Source of the DNA: Lachnospiraceae bacterium
GTDB lineage: Bacteria > Bacillota > Clostridia > Lachnospirales > Lachnospiraceae
DNA: 6,307 nucleotides
Direction of reading: 5' to 3'
Assembly: GCA_017391545.1 (NCBI GenBank)
Contig: JAFOYD010000019.1
Coordinates: 1 to 6,307 of the forward strand
How positions within the stretch are numbered: the stretch's first letter is position 1; each line of letters starts with the position of its first letter. This document shows, piece by piece, positions 1 to 4,726 of this stretch. The notes under the pieces are model-generated. The model searched no databases. It was not told the origin of the DNA and worked only from the letters and a program-made list of their open reading frames with translations. The position numbers and the translations under genes were made by a program.

Positions 1-320
1 ATGTCGGCATTTCTCTGTAACACTGCATCACAGAGCTTTCTTGCTTCATCAGCAGGGTACGTATCATCACCGTCTGTCATGATGTAACACTTCGCATCGA
101 TCTCGCGGAACATCCTGCGGATGACATTTCCCTTTCCCTGCTGGTACTCATAGCGCACCACCGCGCCTGCTTTTCTGGCAATCTCATCTGTCCCGTCTTT
201 TGAATTATTATCGTATACGTAGATCACAGCCTCCGGAAGCGCTGCTTTAAAATCCTTAATTACCTTTTCAATCGTTTTGCTTTCATTATAGCATGGTATC
301 AGCACCGCTATCTCATCCAT
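1..320 (-). CDS. Glycosyltransferase family 2, N-terminal part (cut by window edge)
   Basis: I translated this by hand from the ATG at 318-320. The frame stays open for 106 codons to the window edge, so the C-terminus is missing. It starts MDEIAVLIPCYNES, the usual first strand and nucleotide-binding loop of GT-A family 2 enzymes. YDNNSKDGT follows at about 36-44, QGKGN at 61-65 and a DGD metal/sugar-nucleotide motif at 83-85 within TDGDDTYPA. This pattern resembles the dolichol-phosphate-mannose-synthase / undecaprenyl-phosphate glycosyltransferase branch, which moves a sugar from a nucleotide donor to a lipid carrier on the inner membrane face. The substrate cannot be told. An AGGAAAGG ribosome binding site lies 6 bases before the ATG. 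It follows tadA by 47 bases on the same strand with no terminator between, so it is probably the third gene of that operon. Confidence is high for the family, low for the substrate. Confidence 0.88.
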   Translation of the reverse strand, partial: MDEIAVLIPCYNESKTIEKVIKDFKAALPEAVIYVYDNNSKDGTDEIARKAGAVVRYEYQQGKGNVIRRMFREIDAKCYIMTDGDDTYPADEARKLCDAVLQRNAD

Positions 321-367
321 AACAAACCTTTCCTTTCCCTTAGATTATCTCAATATTACAATGCCAG

Positions 368-895
368 CTATATATTGTCAACCGAAGCTTTTTTGAGCTC
401 CTTTTCCGCTTTGTTCCTGACGCGAAGCTCCTTAAAAAAGGTCTTAAGCATCTGCGAACATTCTTCCTCAAGCACGCCGCGGACTGCCTCAACCTGATGA
501 TTGAACTGTGGCATATCAAGGATGTTCAGAATCGAGCCTGCGCATCCTGCCTTGGGATTCATACACGCCATCACCACTTTGGGAATGCGCGCCTGAACAA
601 TAGCCCCTGCGCACATCTGGCAAGGCTCCAGCGTCACATACAGGGTACACTCCTCCAGCCGCCAGTCACCGATTACCCTGCTCGCCTTGCGAATGGCTGT
701 GATCTCCGCATGAGAAAGCGTATTTTTATCTGTGTTTCTGCGATTGTAACCGCGTCCGATGATCTTTCCTTCATGCACGATCACACAGCCGATCGGAACC
801 TCTCCCAGTGCATACGCCTTTTTTGCCTGCCGGATGGCCTCTCTCATATACTTTTCATCACTGCTTGTGTTGTCTATCACACGTAATCCTGTCAT
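368..895 (-). CDS. tadA: tRNA-specific adenosine deaminase TadA
   Basis: This 175-residue cytidine/deoxycytidylate-deaminase-fold enzyme converts adenosine 34 to inosine in the anticodon wobble position of tRNA-Arg(ACG), an essential cytoplasmic modification. The zinc site is complete: HAE at 62-64 (His62 zinc ligand, Glu64 proton shuttle) and PCQMC at 91-95 (Cys92 and Cys95 ligands). GEVPIGCVIV at 31-40, NPKAGCAGS at 113-121 and the C-terminal FFKEL helix are also typical of TadA rather than of free-nucleotide deaminases. Length is near the family norm (about 150-170) with a short charged tail. The ATG at 893-895 has a GAGGTG site just upstream that overlaps the stop codon of the hydrolase gene, so the two are probably translationally coupled. 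In many Firmicutes tadA neighbours the SRP RNA gene and dnaX. Here it sits between a hydrolase and a glycosyltransferase instead. Confidence 0.95.
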   Translation of the reverse strand: MTGLRVIDNTSSDEKYMREAIRQAKKAYALGEVPIGCVIVHEGKIIGRGYNRRNTDKNTLSHAEITAIRKASRVIGDWRLEECTLYVTLEPCQMCAGAIVQARIPKVVMACMNPKAGCAGSILNILDMPQFNHQVEAVRGVLEEECSQMLKTFFKELRVRNKAEKELKKASVDNI

Positions 896-903
896 GTGTC
901 ACC

Positions 904-1836
904 TCACCCGATATGCTGCGTCAGCCATTTTAACACATTCTGATAAACAATGTCTTTATTCAGCTCATTTAGAATCTCATGTCGGTCATCTGGATAAAGC
1001 TTCATCGACACGTCCTGTATCCCTGCCTTTTTGTAGGAGTCATATACCTTTTTGACGCCCTTTCCATAATTTCCTACCGGATCCTGTCCCCCCGACATCA
1101 GCAAAATCGGCATCTCCTTGGGGATTCTGTCAATGTTTTCCTTTTTCTGTATATAGGAAAGGACCTCCAAAATCGTTCGGTATCCATTGACCGTAAACAG
1201 ATAATTGCAGTATTTATTGGACAGGCAAAAGTCAACGACATCCACATCTCTTGTAAGCCAGTCGCTCTGGGTTCTCGGATGCGGAATCCGTCTCTGGTAT
1301 GAGCCAAAGGCACTCGCCTTAAGAAATCTTGAACGATAACGATCCCCCAATATCATTCTGACAAAACCCGACTGCAGATTTCCTATGGCAAGAATCAGAC
1401 TGCTCTGTGCTCCGGTTCCTGCCAAAATCGCTCCATCCACGTCCATACCATACCGCATCAGATATCTTCGTGCCATGAAGGATCCCATGCTGTGTCCAAA
1501 CAGAAAGTACGGTACATTTTTGAACTTTTTTTTGGCACATTTTGTCACCCTGTGAAGATCCGCAACAACTGTGGCGCTCATATTACTTGGACAAATATAT
1601 CCCAGGTCACTGTTATTTCCAGCGGTCAGTCCATGTCCGAGATGGTCATTTCCGATGACTGCATATCCATGACGATTGAGAAACAGCGCAAAATCCTCAT
1701 AGCGCTCGACCATCTCAATCATTCCATGCGAAATCTGCACAACTCCTTTGACCTCTGTGTCAGGCTCCCACAGTATCACATGGAGCCTGTGCACCCCGTC
1801 CGCCGAAGGAATATAAAATTCCTTTTTTATCATCAT
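904..1836 (-). CDS. Alpha/beta hydrolase, monoacylglycerol lipase / lysophospholipase type
   Basis: This serine hydrolase of 310 residues belongs to the Hydrolase_4 (serine aminopeptidase S33) family, which cleaves acyl esters such as monoacylglycerols or lysophospholipids. An oxyanion-hole HGM lies at about 37-39 and the nucleophile elbow GHSMGS at 114-119, giving Ser116. The likely acid is Asp252 in GGQDPVG and the catalytic His286 lies in DDRHEILNE, so the triad is intact. A cap region of about 140-215 separates the core halves. There is no signal peptide, so it is probably cytoplasmic. The start is uncertain. A GTG at 1843-1845 (313 residues) sits only 3 bases from the GAGAGG site, whereas the ATG at 1834-1836 is 12 bases away. 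I prefer an ATG because relatives begin shortly before the EF-x-x-P/S-ADG motif. It is the first gene of the operon with tadA and has its own promoter. The substrate is unknown. Confidence 0.9.
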   Translation of the reverse strand: MMIKKEFYIPSADGVHRLHVILWEPDTEVKGVVQISHGMIEMVERYEDFALFLNRHGYAVIGNDHLGHGLTAGNNSDLGYICPSNMSATVVADLHRVTKCAKKKFKNVPYFLFGHSMGSFMARRYLMRYGMDVDGAILAGTGAQSSLILAIGNLQSGFVRMILGDRYRSRFLKASAFGSYQRRIPHPRTQSDWLTRDVDVVDFCLSNKYCNYLFTVNGYRTILEVLSYIQKKENIDRIPKEMPILLMSGGQDPVGNYGKGVKKVYDSYKKAGIQDVSMKLYPDDRHEILNELNKDIVYQNVLKWLTQHIG

Positions 1837-1870
1837 GCTTTTCACGATCCTCTCATATGTATATTAATAA

Positions 1871-1896
1871 CCATTATAACATACTTTCTATAATGG
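1871..1896. repeat. Perfect 8-bp inverted repeat inside the hydrolase promoter
   Basis: CCATTATA (1871-1878) and TATAATGG (1889-1896) are exact inverted copies separated by 10 bases. One arm contains the leftward -10 box and the other reaches the -35 box, so the dyad covers the promoter spacer. This is where a dimeric repressor often binds. Because each arm contains TATAAT or its complement, chance symmetry of promoter boxes is an alternative. Confidence 0.5.
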
Positions 1897-1900
1897 TAAA
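1873..1900 (-). promoter_or_regulatory. Sigma-A-type promoter of the hydrolase-tadA-glycosyltransferase operon
   Basis: Reading leftward, TTTACC (1895-1900, 4 of 6 to TTGACA) is followed after 16 bases by a perfect TATAAT (1873-1878). Transcription would start near 1866, leaving a leader of only 20-30 bases with the GAGAGG ribosome binding site. A terminator lies just upstream, which isolates this promoter from the gene before it. The assignment is by eye. Confidence 0.65.
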
Positions 1901-1916
1901 GCCAAAATCGAGGATG

Positions 1917-1947
1917 AAAAAAACGGGAACAGTCCCATCTGCTCCCG
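1917..1947 (-). terminator. Intrinsic terminator downstream of the 71-residue gene
   Basis: Reading leftward, the arms at 1939-1947 and 1924-1932 pair over 8 base pairs (CGGGAGCAG against CTGTTCCCG) with one mismatch and a 6-base loop at 1933-1938. Seven T residues (1923-1917) follow directly. It lies about 80 bases beyond the stop of the small gene and directly upstream of the hydrolase promoter. In the rightward direction the T run is poor, so leftward use is favoured. Confidence 0.8.
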
Positions 1948-2025
1948 CCTTTTCGCCTTGATCTACACCTTGATCCAATATTAACTTTTCTGTAGTATTA
2001 TGAATTGTAAATTCCAAACAGGAAA

Positions 2026-2241
2026 TTACATCTTGGAAATCATTACGACTGATAAGTCATACTCTTCGAGAAATGCATCAATATCTCTCTCATCATTGAT
2101 TTCCATTGCTACCTGAAAATCACCTGTCTCAGGATTCAAAAAGCCTGCTACCATCTCTCCTGTAGACTGGCTCTTCCTGATCATTGGTTTCATACTTGTA
2201 ATATCAGCTTTCTTAAATACTTCTCTCTTTGCTACTAACAT
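2026..2241 (-). CDS. Small conserved-looking protein of unknown function (71 aa)
   Basis: I do not recognise this protein. The frame is open further upstream to a TTG at 2269-2271. The ATG at 2239-2241 is the better start, because AAAGGGG lies 8-9 bases before it and the upstream extension would include that site. The product starts MLVAKREVFKKADI and ends LSVVMISKM. It has no cysteine, no signal peptide and no membrane segment. A basic N-terminal third is followed by GEMVAGFLNPETGDFQV (29-44), which reads like a beta hairpin with a turn at NPETG. An acidic helix, NDERDIDAFLEEYD (49-62), and a final hydrophobic strand follow. This suggests a small compact alpha/beta cytoplasmic protein. It has its own terminator and up to two candidate promoters, so it is probably transcribed alone. 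Codon use and the good ribosome binding site argue that it is real. Function unknown. Confidence 0.75.
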   Translation of the reverse strand: MLVAKREVFKKADITSMKPMIRKSQSTGEMVAGFLNPETGDFQVAMEINDERDIDAFLEEYDLSVVMISKM

Positions 2242-2276
2242 GTTTGTTGTTCCCCTTTCAACCCTTTTCAATGTTA

Positions 2277-2320
2277 TATGTTAAATTCCATCCGGTACAA
2301 AATTCAAGCTGCTTAACATA
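2277..2320. repeat. 8-bp inverted repeat around the proximal leftward promoter
   Basis: TATGTTAA (2277-2284) and TTAACATA (2313-2320) are exact inverted copies with 28 bases between them. The arms share the TATGTT/AACATA core seen in the dyads at 2603-2623 and 2652-2672, so they may be sites for the same regulator. AT-rich DNA makes chance matches of this core fairly likely. Confidence 0.4.
2278..2307 (-). promoter_or_regulatory. Candidate proximal promoter of the 71-residue gene
   Basis: Reading leftward, TTGAAT (2302-2307, 4 of 6) and TAACAT (2278-2283, 4 of 6) are 18 bases apart. Transcription would start near 2271 and leave a leader of about 30 bases. The -10 box lies in one arm of a perfect inverted repeat, TATGTTAA (2277-2284) against TTAACATA (2313-2320). 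Neither box is strong, and the distal promoter at 2597-2625 could serve the gene instead. Confidence 0.35.
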
Positions 2321-2335
2321 CGTAGTTCCTTAACA

Positions 2336-2410
2336 GACTGTACTCAATACTAGTCCGTATTGTAAATAAGTAGTAATTCTCTCATTACTGTCAGATCTTG
2401 TCTGAACAGT
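2336..2410 (-). other. Cluster of mutually exclusive small hairpins
   Basis: Four stems lie in 75 bases. 2336-2355 pairs 7 bp with one bulge. CAATAC (2345-2350) pairs perfectly with GTATTG (2357-2362). AGTAAT (2372-2377) pairs perfectly with ATTACT (2384-2389). 2387-2395 pairs over 9 bp with 2401-2410, with one bulged base and a 5-base loop. The first two overlap each other and the last two overlap each other, so alternative folds exist. None is followed by a T run in the leftward direction. They would lie in the leader of the small gene if transcription starts near 2590. Confidence 0.4.
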
Positions 2411-2433
2411 AACCGTATCGTAACCATAAAATC

Positions 2434-2577
2434 AAAACTGGCTGCGACAATTTTCAAGGTGCATCCGACACATGCGCGTACATGCCGTCGTATCAATCAA
2501 AGCAGATATATGATTAGTCCCCTCGCTCAGATCGCTTCACAAAACAGGCTGAGCACCAGAGCTTAATCATCAGTTTT
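2434..2577 (-). ncRNA. Candidate structured RNA or leader with a three-way junction
   Basis: I folded this by hand. Ends: AAAACTG and CAGTTTT (2571-2577 with 2434-2440) pair over 7 bp and close the element. First arm: 2564-2570 pairs 7 bp with 2510-2516, then CTCT (2558-2561) with GGGG (2519-2522) using two G-U pairs, then GCTCAG (2549-2554) with CTGAGC (2525-2530), capped by an 18-base loop. Second arm: 2502-2505 pairs with 2442-2445, and further in CGACG-G-CATG (2481-2490) pairs with 2466-2474 over 9 bp with one bulged G and a 6-base loop. The closing helix abuts the first arm directly and is one base from the second. Several G-U pairs would be A-C mismatches on the other strand, so leftward RNA is favoured. 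The segment is visibly richer in G+C than its flanks. It matches no riboswitch, 6S, SRP or RNase P signature that I recognise. It could be a free small RNA or the leader of the 71-residue gene. Confidence 0.45.
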
Positions 2578-2596
2578 TAATTACCTGATTTCTTAA

Positions 2597-2622
2597 ATAT
2601 TAGCATATGTAAATTTGTTATG
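2597..2622. repeat. AT-rich duplicated module, copy 1
   Basis: This copy reads ATATTAGCATATG, then three A residues split from TTTGTTATG, and aligns with copy 2 at 2647-2670 with two substitutions, a short variable middle and a 2-base length difference. It contains the dyad GCATA-N11-TATGC and overlaps both boxes of the leftward promoter. Confidence 0.5.
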
Positions 2623-2625
2623 CAA
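2597..2625 (-). promoter_or_regulatory. Extended -10 promoter upstream of the structured RNA
   Basis: Reading leftward, TTGCAT (2620-2625, 4 of 6) is followed after 17 bases by TAATAT (2597-2602, 4 of 6), with TGC directly before it, an extended -10 signature. Transcription would start near 2590, only about 13 bases before the closing helix of the structured element. The spacer between the boxes is itself a dyad, GCATA (2603-2607) against TATGC (2619-2623). Confidence 0.55.
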
Positions 2626-2646
2626 TCCTTTATTTGGAAATCGTGA

Positions 2647-2672
2647 ATATTAACATAAGTTTTTGTTATGTT
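2647..2672. repeat. AT-rich duplicated module, copy 2, with a perfect dyad
   Basis: AACATAA (2652-2658) and TTATGTT (2666-2672) are exact inverted copies with 7 bases between. With the ATATTA before it, the segment repeats copy 1 about 50 bases away, close to five helical turns. The downstream half recurs a third time, with 14 of 15 bases of TTTTTGTTATGTTTA matched, at 2761-2775, just before the HD-GYP ribosome binding site. The pattern suggests repeated sites for one DNA-binding protein, though AT-richness inflates chance matches. Confidence 0.45.
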
Positions 2673-2718
2673 TACACGTATCCTGTCGCAGATTTTTTTG
2701 TCATTTTTTCATTTTGTG

Positions 2719-2748
2719 TATACAAATTCAGTCAATTTATGGTATTAT
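2719..2748 (+). promoter_or_regulatory. Candidate promoter of the HD-GYP gene
   Basis: TATACA (2719-2724, 4 of 6) and TATTAT (2743-2748, 5 of 6) are 18 bases apart, in a T-rich stretch. Transcription would start near 2755, giving a leader of about 40 bases that contains the third TTTTTATTATGTTTA element and the GAGGTG ribosome binding site at 2783-2788. Confidence 0.45.
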
Positions 2749-2795
2749 CTATATAAAGACTTTTTATTATGTTTAAGTACGTGAGGTGAATTTAT

Positions 2796-3845
2796 ATGTA
2801 TAAATTATCAACCCAATCTTTAAAACCCGGAATGGTAATATATGATGACATCTACACCCCTGCAAGAGTATTGTTGCTAAAAGCTAACACTGCATTGACA
2901 CAGCAGGATATACAGACCTTGTGTGAATATAATTTTGACGAGGTGACATTGAGCGAACCGGAAGAAATTGACATGACACACTATAAGTATCTGAATCAGA
3001 ATTCGTATTTTCAGGTTTTCAATGAGACCTATACGCATGCGCTCAATTCCTTTCACAAGATCATGCGCACGCTTGATACCGGTCTTGAGCTGAATATTCC
3101 AAAGCTTCTATCCCTGCGTGATGATATCATGGCGTCTGTCATGAATGGGGAGCAGCTTCTGGATTACCTGTACAACATGATGCCGAATGAAAATGAAATC
3201 ACTTACATTCATTGTTTTAACTGTGGACTTCTATGCTATGTATTTGGAAAATGGATCGGCATGAGTGATGAAGATCTGGATAATCTGACTGTAGCAGGAT
3301 TTATCTTTGATATCGGCAAGACCAAAATTGCTGATGAGCTCCTGTGGAAGCCTGACAAGCTCACTCCGGAGGAATTTATACAGATGCAGCACCATATTCA
3401 TTTGGGCTATGAGCTTGTGAAAAACAGAAAATTACCTCCGCATGTCGTAAGCGTGATGATCATGCATCATGAACGCTGTGACGGCAGTGGATATCCTGCC
3501 AGACTAAAGGAAAACCGCATCGATCCGTTTGCCCTGATCGCAGCGATTGCAGACACTTATGAGGCAATGACGCATCCCCGTGCGCAGCGCGTGGCGTTGA
3601 CTCCGTTTCAGGCGATCCGCGTCTTTGAACAACAGGGATTTGCGAGATATGGCCAGCATGCCAAAGCCATTCTCACCCGCATCGCAAATATGTACGTCGG
3701 CAGGCGTGTATGCGTTACCGGAAATCTGACCGGACGAATCACGGAGATCCACGAGGATGCGCTGTCGCGTCCTACAATCTATATCAACGATGTTTTCTAT
3801 GACTTAAGGACAAAGCAAGGAGCAGAAATAACCCGCATGATGTAA
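2796..3845 (+). CDS. HD-GYP domain protein with a degenerate HD motif
   Basis: The 349-residue product is a member of the HD-GYP family, which hydrolyses the second messenger cyclic di-GMP. Residues 1-55 resemble the short N-terminal module found before many HD-GYP domains (LKPGMVIYDDIY, then a VLLLKANTALT hairpin). The HD-GYP domain spans about 130-265. The possible ligand His139, His200, the HHE at 224-226, DGSGYP at 229-234 and Asp253 in IADTYEAM are all present. The defining HD doublet is FD (Phe171-Asp172 in FDIGK), so one core metal ligand is missing. A C-terminal beta-rich tail (300-349, VGRRVCVTG-LTGRITEI) follows, as is common in the family. There is no signal peptide or membrane helix, so it is cytoplasmic. 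GAGGTG lies 7 bases before the ATG. It may be an altered-activity phosphodiesterase or a c-di-GMP sensor. The gene stands alone between a promoter and a terminator. Confidence 0.9.
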   Translation: MYKLSTQSLKPGMVIYDDIYTPARVLLLKANTALTQQDIQTLCEYNFDEVTLSEPEEIDMTHYKYLNQNSYFQVFNETYTHALNSFHKIMRTLDTGLELNIPKLLSLRDDIMASVMNGEQLLDYLYNMMPNENEITYIHCFNCGLLCYVFGKWIGMSDEDLDNLTVAGFIFDIGKTKIADELLWKPDKLTPEEFIQMQHHIHLGYELVKNRKLPPHVVSVMIMHHERCDGSGYPARLKENRIDPFALIAAIADTYEAMTHPRAQRVALTPFQAIRVFEQQGFARYGQHAKAILTRIANMYVGRRVCVTGNLTGRITEIHEDALSRPTIYINDVFYDLRTKQGAEITRMM

Positions 3846-3859
3846 CATGCGGGTTTTTT
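3830..3859 (+). terminator. Terminator overlapping the end of the HD-GYP gene
   Basis: AACCCGCATG (3830-3839) pairs perfectly over 10 bp with CATGCGGGTT (3846-3855), with a 6-base loop and T residues at 3854-3859. The last codons of the HD-GYP gene form the left arm and the TAA stop (3843-3845) lies in the loop. Read leftward, the hairpin is followed by TTATTTCT, so it may also stop transcripts from the lipoprotein gene. Confidence 0.9.
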
Positions 3860-3872
3860 ACTGTTGAAATAT

Positions 3873-3899
3873 GTAACTATTCAGTACCTTCATAGTTAC
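3873..3899 (-). other. Hairpin across the stop codon of the lipoprotein gene
   Basis: GTAACTAT (3873-3880) pairs perfectly with ATAGTTAC (3892-3899), with an 11-base loop. The leftward TAA stop (3896-3898) lies in the stem. Reading leftward, only ATATTTC follows, so it is a poor terminator by itself. It may protect the 3' end or act together with the stronger hairpin at 3830-3859. Confidence 0.35.
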
Positions 3900-4282
3900 T
3901 GAAATATTTTCTTTACCTTGTTCTGAAGCTCTTCTGCAGTCAGGCCATCTGCATTTTCAAAAAGTTTCTCTACTTCCTCTTTCGCTTCGCCAAGCTTCTG
4001 TTCATCCTTGCTGTACGCATCAATGTACTCCCTGATGGATTTCTCCAGCTGCTCCTTTTCCTCACCAGTCATGCCAAGTGTAACCGACAGATCATCACTC
4101 GCAAAAAAATCACTGACTTCACTTGCGAAAGCTTTTTTCAGCTCCTGTACTGCCTGTTCCTTTACATCATTGACGATTTCCTTCACATAACCGTCCGTAT
4201 CCTGTGACGGGAAATCTGCCTGACATCCTGCAATCAATGCGCTTCCAATCACTGCTGTCAAAACAACTGCTGTTTTCCTCAA
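3896..4282 (-). CDS. Small lipoprotein of unknown function, TTG start
   Basis: The 128-residue product has a classic lipoprotein signal: RK at positions 2-3, a hydrophobic stretch at 5-18, and the lipobox LIAGC with Cys20 as the lipid-modified residue. It should be exported and anchored to the outer face of the membrane. The mature part (about 108 residues) is almost wholly charged helix, with KEIVNDVKEQAVQELKKAF (34-52), a short FFASDDLSVTLGM break (59-71), and long E/K-rich helices to the end. I recognise no family. The start is TTG at 4280-4282. No ATG lies near, the signal peptide requires this start, and AAGGTGAG lies just upstream. The TTG overlaps the TGA of the upstream gene in the four bases TTGA, so the two are translationally coupled and likely act together or are expressed in a fixed ratio. 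Confidence 0.85.
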   Translation of the reverse strand: MRKTAVVLTAVIGSALIAGCQADFPSQDTDGYVKEIVNDVKEQAVQELKKAFASEVSDFFASDDLSVTLGMTGEEKEQLEKSIREYIDAYSKDEQKLGEAKEEVEKLFENADGLTAEELQNKVKKIFQ

Positions 4283-4674
4283 TTTGCCTCACCTTCTGCC
4301 TGCACTTCCTCCGGTATGAGCACAGGAACCGCTTTCCTTTTGGAAGTATTGACAGGTTTATCAGGCCATGCAAGCGCCTTTGTTCCCGGAGTCCTGGTCC
4401 TGATTCTGAGATAACTCTTGCCATCCTCTATAAATCTGATAATGGAGATATTTCTCCACTCATAGAACTCAAACGGAGCAAACTCGATCTTGATCTCTTT
4501 TCGCGCTCCCGGTGCATCAAAATTCACAAGCTTATCGTCCACTCTGATCGGCATCGTATAGATATATTTATTGTCAGTCGTCTGGATGACCGTCGTCTCA
4601 AATACCGCAGATTTTCCTTCCTTGCTGACTCTGATTGCCGCCATTGCCGGTACCGGAATATCTTCTACATTCAT
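4279..4674 (-). CDS. Unrecognised beta-rich protein (131 aa) coupled to the lipoprotein
   Basis: I do not firmly recognise this gene. The ATG at 4672-4674 has AGGTG 6 bases upstream. A GTG at 4681-4683 would add three residues but has a poorly spaced site. The product is cytoplasmic, with no signal or membrane segment. Residues 10-95 alternate short strands: KSAVFETTVIQTTDNKYIYT, MPIRVDDKLVNF, KEIKIEFAPFEFYEWRNISI and SYLRIRTRTPG. It ends with a low-complexity tail, KRKAVPVLIPEEVQAEGEAN. The strand order, with a dispensable PI-x-x-D turn, is loosely like the N-terminal domain of YcgR/PilZ-type flagellar brake proteins. However, no PilZ core (RxxxR and DxSxxG) follows, so this is only a weak suggestion. 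Its stop overlaps the lipoprotein start. It is the first gene of a two-gene unit with a strong promoter. Confidence 0.75.
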   Translation of the reverse strand: MNVEDIPVPAMAAIRVSKEGKSAVFETTVIQTTDNKYIYTMPIRVDDKLVNFDAPGARKEIKIEFAPFEFYEWRNISIIRFIEDGKSYLRIRTRTPGTKALAWPDKPVNTSKRKAVPVLIPEEVQAEGEAN

Positions 4675-4726
4675 TCGCCTCACCTGCTCCCATATTATTA
4701 TTTTTAGTCAAAACACATATATTACT

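Larger units (their letters stand above)
2242..2795. other. Long divergent intergenic region, highly structured in part
   Basis: About 550 bases separate the leftward small gene from the rightward HD-GYP gene. I find no convincing protein-coding frame in it. From left to right it holds a candidate proximal leftward promoter (2278-2307) and a cluster of overlapping small hairpins (2336-2410). Then come a GC-richer segment folding into a three-way junction (2434-2577), a stronger leftward promoter (2597-2625), a duplicated AT-rich module with dyad symmetry (2597-2622 and 2647-2670), and a T-rich stretch with the HD-GYP promoter. Most parts are listed separately. Confidence 0.7.

Noticed and set aside
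497..1055. Open frames on the forward strand opposite tadA and the hydrolase gene
   Set aside because: They run antisense to two clearly recognisable enzymes, have no ribosome binding sites, and their translations look like reverse-frame sequence rich in Cys, His and Ser.
1889..1894. Rightward TATAAT as a promoter opposite the hydrolase promoter
   Set aside because: No -35 box at 16-18 bases, and it would only transcribe into the terminator at 1917-1947. It is explained by the dyad symmetry.
2513..2570. Possible 18-codon leader peptide on the reverse strand (starts MIKLWCSAC) inside the structured element
   Set aside because: The only ribosome-binding-like bases lie about 13 bases upstream, and the frame coincides with the paired arms of the RNA. 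There is no independent sign of coding.
2510..2570. tRNA-like element, because a 7-bp stem closes about 61 bases
   Set aside because: There is no GTTCRA T-loop, no anticodon arm and no CCA or suitable acceptor. The fold is one long interrupted hairpin.
2434..2577. Identification as 6S RNA, SRP RNA, or a TPP or c-di-GMP riboswitch
   Set aside because: 6S RNA is one long rod with a central bubble, not a three-way junction. I could not find the conserved SRP tetraloop region or the TPP or c-di-GMP-I core motifs in either strand.
4204..4707. 167-codon forward frame opposite the 131-residue gene
   Set aside because: It lies antisense to a promoter-driven, translationally coupled gene pair. It has no ribosome binding site and its composition is atypical.
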